DNA of 64,000 bases from Massilia agilis (GTDB taxonomy: Bacteria; Pseudomonadota; Gammaproteobacteria; Burkholderiales; Burkholderiaceae_D), in NCBI RefSeq assembly GCF_024756255.1, contig NZ_JANUHB010000005.1, positions 1 to 64,000 of the forward strand. Direction: 5' to 3'. A program made the translations under genes and the position numbers. Shown here in pieces: positions 27,471 through 34,072 of the stretch. The notes below the pieces were generated by a model. That model was not told the DNA's origin, did not search any database, and was given only the letters and a program-made list of their open reading frames with translations. Positions within the stretch are counted from its first letter, which is position 1. Each line of letters begins with the position of its first letter.

Positions 27471-27650
27471 GTCAACGTTGACGGGGCAGGCGCCTGGCGC
27501 CTGTCACGGACATCGATTAGACCATGTAACAAATTGTCATCGAGCTATCGAACAGCCAGTTGATGGGTTATCATTGCCGGTTGGCAATCCAGTCCTCATA
27601 CGAAAAACTGGGCTGCAACGGTTCTGAAAATTCATCTTAGGAAACTCATC

Positions 27651-28145
27651 ATGATCAAGAAAATCCTCGCTGCCGCCGCCCTCGCGACCCTGGCTGCCTC
27701 GTCGCAAGCTGCCGGTCCGGGCACCACCTACGCCGGTGTCGACGTCGGCGCGACCCACATCAAGGGCGACTCCAACCAGGTCAGCTACGGCGCCTTCCTT
27801 GGCTACAACTTCAACCAGAATTTCGCCGGCGAGATCGGCGTGCGCCGCCTCTGGTCCGACACCCAGGACTGGAACGAGGCCCGCATGGACCAGATCGCCG
27901 TGTCGGCCATCGGCAGCCTGCCGGTCAACGCCGCGACCAGCGTGTACGGCCGCGTGGGCTACAACCGCCTGAACGCCAAGGTTGATATGGGCAAATACGG
28001 CAGCGTTTCCGACAATACCTCGGGTCTCCTGCTGGGCGTTGGCGTCAAGTATGACTTTGACAGCAACATCAGCGGCCGCGTCGAACTGCAGCGTCCGCAC
28101 AGCGACGTGCTGAACCTGAGCGCAGGCATCTCGTACGCTTTCTAA
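27651..28145 (+). CDS. OmpA-like outer-membrane beta-barrel protein, copy 1
   Basis: The 164-residue product has a signal peptide (1-20, ending SSQAA). It then has eight alternating beta segments such as TYAGVDVGAT, SYGAFLGYNFNQNF and VYGRVGYNRL. The last strand ends ISYAF with the C-terminal phenylalanine used by the Bam complex. It fits a small 8-stranded barrel of the porin/OMP_b-brl class. It has no OmpA peptidoglycan-binding domain. The next gene is a paralogue. The 180-base upstream gap holds a small hairpin (CAGGCGCC/GGCGCCTG at 27487-27503). A strong terminator follows. Confidence 0.85.
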   Translation: MIKKILAAAALATLAASSQAAGPGTTYAGVDVGATHIKGDSNQVSYGAFLGYNFNQNFAGEIGVRRLWSDTQDWNEARMDQIAVSAIGSLPVNAATSVYGRVGYNRLNAKVDMGKYGSVSDNTSGLLLGVGVKYDFDSNISGRVELQRPHSDVLNLSAGISYAF

Positions 28146-28168
28146 GCTGCGGCGATCGAAGCGAAGGG

Positions 28169-28195
28169 AAGGGGCGCTGCGGCGCCCCTTTTTTT
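28169..28195 (+). terminator. Rho-independent terminator after barrel gene 1
   Basis: AAGGGGCGC (28169-28177) and GCGCCCCTT (28182-28190) form a 9-bp stem with loop TGCG and a run of seven U residues. The two barrel genes therefore have separate transcripts. Confidence 0.93.
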
Positions 28196-28336
28196 CGTTC
28201 CCGAGAGAATGTAAAAGTTTGTGACCGATTGTTTAGTTACGCAAACCCTCTGGTAAATTTCACGTCAGCAACTAGTTAAATCGATAAGAACTGGTTGCGA
28301 CGATCGATTCTTACAACACAACTGAAAGAGGGTTTC

Positions 28337-28867
28337 ATGATCAAGCAATTTATCGCAGCAACCATTGTGGCGGGCCTGGGGCTGAGCGCGGCGTCCTACG
28401 CCGCCGAGCCGGTGACCAATCCGTTCTATGCCGGCCTGGATGCCGGGGTGACCAAGAGCGATGATTTTTCGAACACGCGCGGCAGCTACGGCGCCTACCT
28501 GGGTTACAACGTGAACCAGAACTTCGCGGTGGAAGCCGGCGCGCGCCGCCTGTCCAGCTATGATGATCCGTGGAGGTCCCTGCGCTCGGACCAGTATTCG
28601 CTGTCGGTCATCGGTTCGCTGCCGGTCAACGAAAAGCTGAGCGTGTTCGGCCGCGTTGGCGCCAGTCACATCGTGAACCACGTCAGCTTCAAAGCCGTGG
28701 GCCAGCCGGGGGTCTCTGATTTCCAACTCCGTGACGAGGACACCCATCTGCTGCTGGGCGTGGGCGCGAGCTACAAACTGACCGACAACGTGTCGGCCCG
28801 GCTGGAACTGCAGCGTCCGCAAAGCGGCGTCAAGAACCTCAGCGCAGGCGTGCACTACGCGTTCTGA
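28337..28867 (+). CDS. OmpA-like outer-membrane beta-barrel protein, copy 2
   Basis: The 176-residue protein is a clear paralogue of the barrel encoded just upstream. It shares MIK at the start, GSYGAYLGYNVNQNFAVEAGARRL, IGSLPVN, FGRVGAS, LLLGVGASY and the ending RLELQRPQSG, then LSAGVHYAF. The signal peptide ends SYAAE. It is longer by an insertion between the fifth and sixth strands. I chose the ATG at 28337 with GAAAGAGGG upstream. Its own leader (28196-28336) is AT-richer and contains an AATCGAT / ATCGATT inverted repeat. The two copies may be expressed under different conditions. Confidence 0.85.
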   Translation: MIKQFIAATIVAGLGLSAASYAAEPVTNPFYAGLDAGVTKSDDFSNTRGSYGAYLGYNVNQNFAVEAGARRLSSYDDPWRSLRSDQYSLSVIGSLPVNEKLSVFGRVGASHIVNHVSFKAVGQPGVSDFQLRDEDTHLLLGVGASYKLTDNVSARLELQRPQSGVKNLSAGVHYAF

Positions 28868-28883
28868 CGTCGAGGAACCAACG

Positions 28884-28919
28884 TAAAAGGGGCGGCGGCC
28901 GCAGGGCTGCCGCCCTTTT
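28884..28919 (+). terminator. Probable terminator after barrel gene 2
   Basis: AAAAGGGGCGGC and GCCGCCCTTTT pair with one bulged G across a GC-rich loop. A short U-run (TTTT) and more T follow. It lies 17 bases after the stop codon. Confidence 0.75.
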
Positions 28920-29048
28920 CGTTTGACCGCGCAGTCAATATTGCCGATCAAATAATTGTGTGGCAGCATACGCCCCATTCGCGCGTACGCTCCCGCCGCT
29001 GCCACGCACCGGAATGCGTGCGCATTGTTCCCGCCTTCCGGAGCCTTC

Positions 29049-31124
29049 ATGCGCCACCTCATTCGCTTTGCATTTTCCCTGACTGTCGCCGGTGCCGGCG
29101 CTGTTGCCGTCGCGCAGACGCCGCCTGCCCAGCCCGACCGTCCGGCCACCGCGTTCCCGTACACGCCGGGGCTGGACGTGAGCTCGATGGACAAGAGCGC
29201 CAACCCGTGCGAAGACTTCTACCAGTACGCCTGCGGGGGCTGGATGAAGAACAATCCGATCCCGGCCGACCAGGCGCGCTGGTCGGTGTACGGCAAGCTG
29301 GCACAGGACAACCAGCGCTTCCTGTGGGGCGTGCTGGACGAGCTGGCCAGGAAGACGGAAGGGCGCAACGCGACCCAGCAAAAGATCGGCGACTACTTCG
29401 GCGCCTGCATGGACGAGGTGGCGATCGAACAGCGCGGCGCCGCGCCGCTCAAGCCGTACTTCGAGCGCATCACGGCGATGCGCTCGACGCGCGACTTGCC
29501 GGCCGTGCTGGCCGCGCTGCACATGGACCTGGCCGATGAAGGCTTCTTCTTCGGCTTTGACTCGGGCCAGGATTTTGCCGACGCCACCCGCGTGATCGCG
29601 TTTGCCGGCGCCGGCGGCCTGGGCCTGCCGGACCGCGACTCCTACCTCAAGGACGACGCCAAATCGAAGGAAATCCGCGAGAAGTACGTGGCGCACGTCG
29701 CCAGCATGTTCCAGCTGTCCGGCGAAACGCCCGAGGAGGCGCAGCGCTCGGCCGCCAAGGTGATGCAGATCGAGACGGCGCTGGCCAAGGCATCGCTGTC
29801 GCGCGTGGACAAGCGCAACCCCTACAAGCTGTTCCACAAAATGAACGGCAAGGGCCTGCAGGCCCTCACCCCGGGCTTCGACTGGCATGCCTACCTTGTC
29901 ACGCTGGGCGAGCCGAAGCTGAACAGCTTCAACGTGACCGAGCCTGCATTCTTCAAGGAATTTGCCCGGCAGCTGAGCAGCAACGACCTGGCGGCGATCC
30001 AGACCTACCTGCGCTGGCACGTGATGCACGCGCTGGCGCCGGCGCTCTCGTCGAATTTCGACAAGGAGAACTTCGCGTTCTTCAGCAAGACCCTGCGCGG
30101 CGTGCAGCAGCAGCCGCCGCGCTGGAAGCGCTGCGTGCGCCTGGTGGACACCCAGCTGGGCGAAGCGCTGGGCCAGGAATTCGTCAGCCGCGCCTTCTCG
30201 CCGGAGCTCAAGGCCAAGTCGCTGCACATGACGCGCCAGGTCGAGGAAGCGATGAAGAAGGATATCGACTCGCTCGAGTGGATGAGCCCGGAGACCAAGA
30301 AGCGCGCGCAGCAGAAACTGGTCGCGATCGTCAACAAGATCGGCTACCCCGACAAGTGGCGCGACTACACCGCGTACACCGTGAAGCCCGATGACTTCGC
30401 GGGGAACGTGGTGCGCGGCAATGTATTCGAAGTGAAGCGCCACCTGGCCAAGATCGGCAAGCCACTGGACCGCAGCGAGTGGGGCATGACGCCGCCGACG
30501 GTAAACGCCTACTTCAACCCGCAGATGAACGACATTAACTTCCCGGCCGGCGTGCTGCAGCCGCCGCTGTTCGATCCGAAGATGGATGACGCGCCCAATT
30601 ACGGCAACACCGGCGGCACCATCGGCCACGAACTGACCCACGCCTTCGACGACGAGGGCCGCCAGTTCGACGCCAACGGCAACCTGAAGGACTGGTGGAC
30701 CAAGAAGGACGCCAAGGAATTCGAAGAGCGCGCCCAGTGCATCGTGGACCAGTACGCGCAGTACACGGTGGTGGATGACATCAAGATCAACAGCAAGCTG
30801 ACGCTGGGCGAGGACGTGGCCGACCTGGGCGGCCTGATCCTGGGCTGGATGGCGTGGAAGGAGCAGATGGCGACCATGCCGCAGCAGGCGCAACCGCTGC
30901 GCGACGGCCTCACGCCCGAGCAGCGCTTCTTCGTCGGCTACGCGCAGTGGGCGTGCGAAAACGACCGCCCCGAGAACCAGCGCGTGCACGCGATGACCGA
31001 CCCGCACTCGCCGGGCCGCTACCGCGTCAACGGCCTGCTGGTGAACATGCCGCAGTTCCAGGAGGCATTCCAGTGCAAGCCGGGGCAGGCGATGGTGAAG
31101 GAGAAGCGCTGCCGCGTGTGGTAA
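29049..31124 (+). CDS. M13 family metallopeptidase (neprilysin/PepO-like), exported
   Basis: The 691-residue zinc protease has a signal peptide (about 1-25, ending AVAQ). The M13 N-terminal domain begins PCEDFYQYACGGWMKNN. The catalytic M13 domain carries HELTH (His527, Glu528, His531) and the third ligand region EDVADLGGL about 60 residues later. The substrate-binding NAYF motif is present as VNAYFNPQMN. The protein ends CRVW, the usual C terminus. Bacterial homologues are periplasmic oligopeptidases. I chose the ATG at 29049, where the signal peptide starts. The gene stands alone. Confidence 0.95.
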   Translation: MRHLIRFAFSLTVAGAGAVAVAQTPPAQPDRPATAFPYTPGLDVSSMDKSANPCEDFYQYACGGWMKNNPIPADQARWSVYGKLAQDNQRFLWGVLDELARKTEGRNATQQKIGDYFGACMDEVAIEQRGAAPLKPYFERITAMRSTRDLPAVLAALHMDLADEGFFFGFDSGQDFADATRVIAFAGAGGLGLPDRDSYLKDDAKSKEIREKYVAHVASMFQLSGETPEEAQRSAAKVMQIETALAKASLSRVDKRNPYKLFHKMNGKGLQALTPGFDWHAYLVTLGEPKLNSFNVTEPAFFKEFARQLSSNDLAAIQTYLRWHVMHALAPALSSNFDKENFAFFSKTLRGVQQQPPRWKRCVRLVDTQLGEALGQEFVSRAFSPELKAKSLHMTRQVEEAMKKDIDSLEWMSPETKKRAQQKLVAIVNKIGYPDKWRDYTAYTVKPDDFAGNVVRGNVFEVKRHLAKIGKPLDRSEWGMTPPTVNAYFNPQMNDINFPAGVLQPPLFDPKMDDAPNYGNTGGTIGHELTHAFDDEGRQFDANGNLKDWWTKKDAKEFEERAQCIVDQYAQYTVVDDIKINSKLTLGEDVADLGGLILGWMAWKEQMATMPQQAQPLRDGLTPEQRFFVGYAQWACENDRPENQRVHAMTDPHSPGRYRVNGLLVNMPQFQEAFQCKPGQAMVKEKRCRVW

Positions 31125-31170
31125 ATCCGGTGCGCGGGAGAACGAAAACTACTGACGCAGGAGATTTGGC

Positions 31171-31533
31171 GTGACTGATGCGCAGTTGGCTTTCTACAGC
31201 TCATGGGCCTCGATCGTTGGCCTGTGCATTTCCGTTGTCTCGCTGTTCTACGTGCGAAGCATTAAGAAGAACATCATCCGGTTCAGGCGCAAGCAGAGGA
31301 TTCGTCACCTGACCGACGAAATCCTTCAAATTCAAGACGACGCGATGCCGCTCTCCTCGGCGTCGCGCACGAAACTCTTGGCATTAAAGCGGAACATCCC
31401 GACTTATGTGTGGTCCCGCTTTACTGAAAAGGGCAGGGCGGCGTTGGAAGTGCATAAGCACATCGACGAGGGCAATATCGTCGCGCTCAAGGAAGCCATT
31501 TACGACCTGGCGTCGTTTTCGGAGGACGCATGA
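31171..31533 (+). CDS. Unknown membrane-anchored small protein, first gene of a two-gene cassette
   Basis: I do not recognise this 120-residue protein. One hydrophobic segment (about residues 8-28, ASIVGLCISVVSLFYV) is followed by a very basic stretch (RSIKKNIIRFRRKQRIRH). A helical cytoplasmic part of about 75 residues completes it. The start is GTG at 31171 with CAGGAGA upstream. Codon use is less GC-rich than in flanking genes. Its stop overlaps the next start as ATGA, so the two products are made together and may interact. Confidence 0.65.
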   Translation: MTDAQLAFYSSWASIVGLCISVVSLFYVRSIKKNIIRFRRKQRIRHLTDEILQIQDDAMPLSSASRTKLLALKRNIPTYVWSRFTEKGRAALEVHKHIDEGNIVALKEAIYDLASFSEDA

Positions 31534-31904
31534 ACAAATACGAAGCCCTGTTTGATGAAATTCTGAAACAAACCCAGACACGCGCATTGGAGTGGAGGCA
31601 GCTCAGGCGCAATGCGAATGCCGACCTCATTTTCAACCCGACCTTGGTATATCGTCAGTTCTCGACCGAGATGCGGCGTCGGGGAAATTCCTTCACAGTA
31701 CTTCTCGTGGAGAAGAAATACGACGACCCGGAGCATGACTTCGCTTATCAGCGCTATGCGCCGGAATTGCTGGTGGTTGATGATGACGGCGAACTCGTTA
31801 CAACATTAACCGATTCGGTGATCGAATGGCGGGACCTGATGCGGCTGGCCAGCATGGTGGAGGCGCAAAGCGACAAAGCGAGCAAGCTCTTTGACGCGAG
31901 CTGA
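31530..31904 (+). CDS. Unknown cytoplasmic small protein, second gene of the cassette
   Basis: This 124-residue soluble protein is not one I can name. It has a helical N terminus (KYEALFDEILKQTQ, then EWRQLRRNANADLIFN). A beta-rich centre follows (SFTVLLVEKKYDD, ELLVVDDDGELVTTL), and a C-terminal helix ends KASKLFDAS. The pattern suggests a compact alpha/beta domain. It overlaps the upstream membrane protein gene by four bases. Both have codon use unlike the housekeeping neighbours, as expected of accessory DNA. The convergent SRPBCC gene lies 62 bases downstream. Confidence 0.65.
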   Translation: MNKYEALFDEILKQTQTRALEWRQLRRNANADLIFNPTLVYRQFSTEMRRRGNSFTVLLVEKKYDDPEHDFAYQRYAPELLVVDDDGELVTTLTDSVIEWRDLMRLASMVEAQSDKASKLFDAS

Positions 31905-31966
31905 CGGGGCGCTGCCAGCCAGGGCCCCCACCGCGGCGAGGGCCGGGCCGTCAACCAGATGACTGG

Positions 31967-32542
31967 TCAGTGCGTCGAGGACGACGACGACTGCTGCGGG
32001 ATGGTTCCGCGCCAGGCGCCAGTTTCCTTGCCGCGCTCTTCCAGCATGTCCTTGAAGCGCTGCAGGTTCTGGCGCGCCTCCAGGCGCATGGCGCCCAGTG
32101 CGTCGCCGATTTTTTCCATCGGGCCTTCCGGCTTGTAGCTCATCTGCACCGTGACCCGGGTGCAGCTGTCCGAGAGACGGTGGAAAGTCACCACGCCTGC
32201 GTTCGGTGCGCCGCTGGTGCTGCGCCAGGCAATGCGCTGGTCCGGGATCTGCTCGGTGATTTCGGCATCCCATTCCTTTTCTTCGCCCATCACGTTGGCC
32301 TTCCAGTGCAGGTGACGATCGTCCCGCTGCTTGACCTCGTGCACGCTAGCCATGAACTTGGGGAAATCCTCGAACTGGGTCCACTGGTTGTATGCCGAGC
32401 GCACCGGCACGTTGACCTCGGCCGATTCCATGATGGTCGAGCTTTCGCTCACGTCGGAACGGCCTTGCTTCTTGTCCATCTGCTTTTTCAGCATCATGCC
32501 GCCGACTGCAAGGGCGGCGACTGTCACTACACGATTCAGCAT
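31967..32542 (-). CDS. SRPBCC family protein (polyketide cyclase/dehydrase-like) with N-terminal membrane segment
   Basis: The 191-residue product has a short N-terminal hydrophobic segment (RVVTVAALAVGGMML). A START-like SRPBCC domain follows, with VPVRSAYNQWTQFEDFPKFM, a conserved WKANVMGEEKEWDAEI region and FHRLSDSCTRVTVQMSY. The tail is serine-rich. This is the coenzyme Q-binding/cyclase-like group, often found near stress genes; the ligand is unknown. AGGAGA lies 7 bases before the ATG at 32542. The hemerythrin gene lies just upstream on the same strand, 141 bases away. Confidence 0.82.
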   Translation of the reverse strand: MLNRVVTVAALAVGGMMLKKQMDKKQGRSDVSESSTIMESAEVNVPVRSAYNQWTQFEDFPKFMASVHEVKQRDDRHLHWKANVMGEEKEWDAEITEQIPDQRIAWRSTSGAPNAGVVTFHRLSDSCTRVTVQMSYKPEGPMEKIGDALGAMRLEARQNLQRFKDMLEERGKETGAWRGTIPQQSSSSSTH

Positions 32543-32642
32543 GTCAAATCTCCTTTCGCTGTAAAGCACGCAAACGCTAAGGTAAGCCAATCGCGCAGCG
32601 GGTGGCGCGCGACAGGTTGTGTCCGGCAGGCAGGCCAGGCAG

Positions 32643-32668
32643 CAGCGCCACCGCTTCCAGTGGCGCTG
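32643..32668 (-). other. Hairpin after the hemerythrin gene
   Basis: CAGCGCCAC (32643-32651) and GTGGCGCTG (32660-32668) form a perfect 9-bp stem with an 8-base loop, 15 bases after the hemerythrin stop. No U-run follows on the minus strand. It may slow exonucleases or weakly terminate the transcript. Confidence 0.45.
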
Positions 32669-32683
32669 TTTGCGCAGTAATGA

Positions 32684-33190
32684 TCAGCGGTGCATGTCGA
32701 TGCCGGCCTGCGATTGCATGTGGATCAGGTTCGCTTCGAACGATTGCATTTCGAGCCCGATCGGGGCCATGTCCATGTTGGCGGCCTCGAGTTTGGGGAA
32801 GAACTCTTTTTCCTCCTGCTCGATGTGATGCAGCGTGCTTTGGATCAGTTCGCGCATCAGGCGGTCGGCGTGCGGTTCGTCAAGGGACATGCCCTGCAGC
32901 GTGGCGACCAGGTCGTCGGTCTTCAGGTGCTCCTGTTCGAAGTGGCCGATCATGGCCGGGTCGATCTGGCGCACGCCGGGGTAGAACACCGATTCCTCCA
33001 CGCGCGAGTGGGTGTGCAGCGCCTGCAGCATTTGCTTGGCAGCTTGCTTCTGGACTTCCTTGTCCTGGGTGTGACAGTACTTGTCTGCCAGCTTGCGCAC
33101 CAGGTCGTGGTCGCGGATCAGCAAGTCGAGCGGGTGCTCGACCGGGTCCAGGGTCTGGACGGGTTTGATGGGGTCGTCGTTGGCTTCCAT
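32684..33190 (-). CDS. Hemerythrin HHE domain-containing protein
   Basis: The 168-residue protein has the four-helix hemerythrin pattern. Its candidate diiron ligands lie in LIRDHDLVRKL, HTHSRVEESVFYP, GHFEQEHLKTDD and HHIEQEEKEFFP. Such HHE proteins bind oxygen or nitric oxide or protect iron centres in stress; the exact role is not known. A strong AAGGAGGAG site precedes the ATG. It shares strand and style with the downstream SRPBCC gene, consistent with a small stress-induced group. Confidence 0.9.
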   Translation of the reverse strand: MEANDDPIKPVQTLDPVEHPLDLLIRDHDLVRKLADKYCHTQDKEVQKQAAKQMLQALHTHSRVEESVFYPGVRQIDPAMIGHFEQEHLKTDDLVATLQGMSLDEPHADRLMRELIQSTLHHIEQEEKEFFPKLEAANMDMAPIGLEMQSFEANLIHMQSQAGIDMHR

Positions 33191-33360
33191 TTGAATCTCC
33201 TCCTTAGAAACAAAGTCGCATACGCGAAGTCCACGGGGAGTGGACCCGTTCCGGGCATATGCCCGTGGCGGGTTGGATTTTCAACACCTATCTTTGCGTC
33301 TTGGAGAGGGGAAACTGGGCCGAGGCGAGCGCAGGAGTGCGGTGGCGCTCGCTGCGCCTG

Positions 33361-33392
33361 GACGCGTGGGCAGACAAGCTGCCCACCCTACG
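33361..33392. repeat. Family B repeat, single arm
   Basis: GACGCGTGGGC, a short loop and GCCCACCCTACG form one family B arm. The matching second arm is absent. It lies just after the stop of the AHSA1-like gene, reading in from the hemerythrin side, within a 215-base gap that is otherwise featureless. Confidence 0.8.
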
Positions 33393-33405
33393 CCTTAGAG
33401 CACGC

Positions 33406-33891
33406 TCAGCGCGCCTCGACCAGTTCTACCAACTGCTCGGTGGCCTTGGCCCAGCCTTCGTGGAAGCCCATCTTTTCGTGCGCCTCGCGGTCTTCCACCG
33501 ACCAGTGGCGCACGTGCGCGCTGTAGCGGGTCTTGCCGCCGCCAAGGTCGTCGAAGGTCACTTCCGCCACCATGAAGGCCTTGTCCGACGGCTCCCACGC
33601 GCTGGTGAAGGCGTCGGTGAACACGATGCGGCGGTTGGGCACCACGTCGAGATAGACGCCATTGTTGGGAAATTCCTGGCCTTCCGGCCCGTGCATGGTC
33701 ATGACGCTCGCGCCGCCGGGGCGCAGGTCGCTGGAGATCACGGAGACGCGCCACGGCTTGGGGCAAAACCACTTTTCCATTGTCCGGGGATCGGTCCATG
33801 CCTGGAACAGCTTTTCCGGCGGGGCGTTGATCACGCGGGTCAGGAACAGGTCGCGCCCCTCGGCACGGGTGGTGGTCTGGTTATCGCTCAT
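33406..33891 (-). CDS. SRPBCC/AHSA1 domain-containing protein
   Basis: The 161-residue protein fits the activator-of-Hsp90-like START fold. It shows INAPPEKLFQAWTDPRTMEKWF, a GPEG(Q)EFPNNGVYLDVVPNRR segment, VFTDAF and a C-terminal helix EGWAKATEQLVELV. Bacterial members are of uncertain role; a hydrophobic cavity binding small molecules is expected. GAGGAGG precedes the ATG at 33891. It is divergent from uvrD, with a 181-base gap between. Confidence 0.88.
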   Translation of the reverse strand: MSDNQTTTRAEGRDLFLTRVINAPPEKLFQAWTDPRTMEKWFCPKPWRVSVISSDLRPGGASVMTMHGPEGQEFPNNGVYLDVVPNRRIVFTDAFTSAWEPSDKAFMVAEVTFDDLGGGKTRYSAHVRHWSVEDREAHEKMGFHEGWAKATEQLVELVEAR

Positions 33892-34060
33892 CTTGCCTCC
33901 TCATTGGTCAGGTTGTTTGTCAGACTCCCGAGCTTGTCGATCAGTTGCCTGTTCATTGTCGTTCAAGCTTGGCGCAAATCGACAAGCGCGCAAAAATTTT
34001 TCGTGATCAAAGGCACCAGCTGACAAGCTGGCAACAGCGGCGGCCGCAGACCCCCGGCGG

Positions 34061-34066
34061 TATAAT
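34061..34066 (+). promoter_or_regulatory. Candidate -10 box of uvrD
   Basis: A perfect TATAAT ends only six bases before the uvrD ATG. Transcription would start at or one base off the start codon, giving a leaderless mRNA. GACGGG lies between box and ATG but would not be in the transcript. I found no LexA-type CTG-N10-CAG site here. Confidence 0.45.
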
Positions 34067-34072
34067 GACGGG

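Noticed and set aside
27471..27482. Palindrome GTCAACGTTGAC right after the M56 gene
   Set aside because: A 12-bp palindrome occurs by chance at modest odds, and it lies after a stop codon without a promoter close by. It is noted but not called an operator.
28956..29048. Upstream start for the M13 protease
   Set aside because: The extra 31 residues lack a signal and precede the clear signal peptide starting at 29049.
34020..34072. LexA-type SOS box before uvrD
   Set aside because: I looked for CTG-N10-CAG in the gap and found no match in the right place, so I do not claim SOS control.
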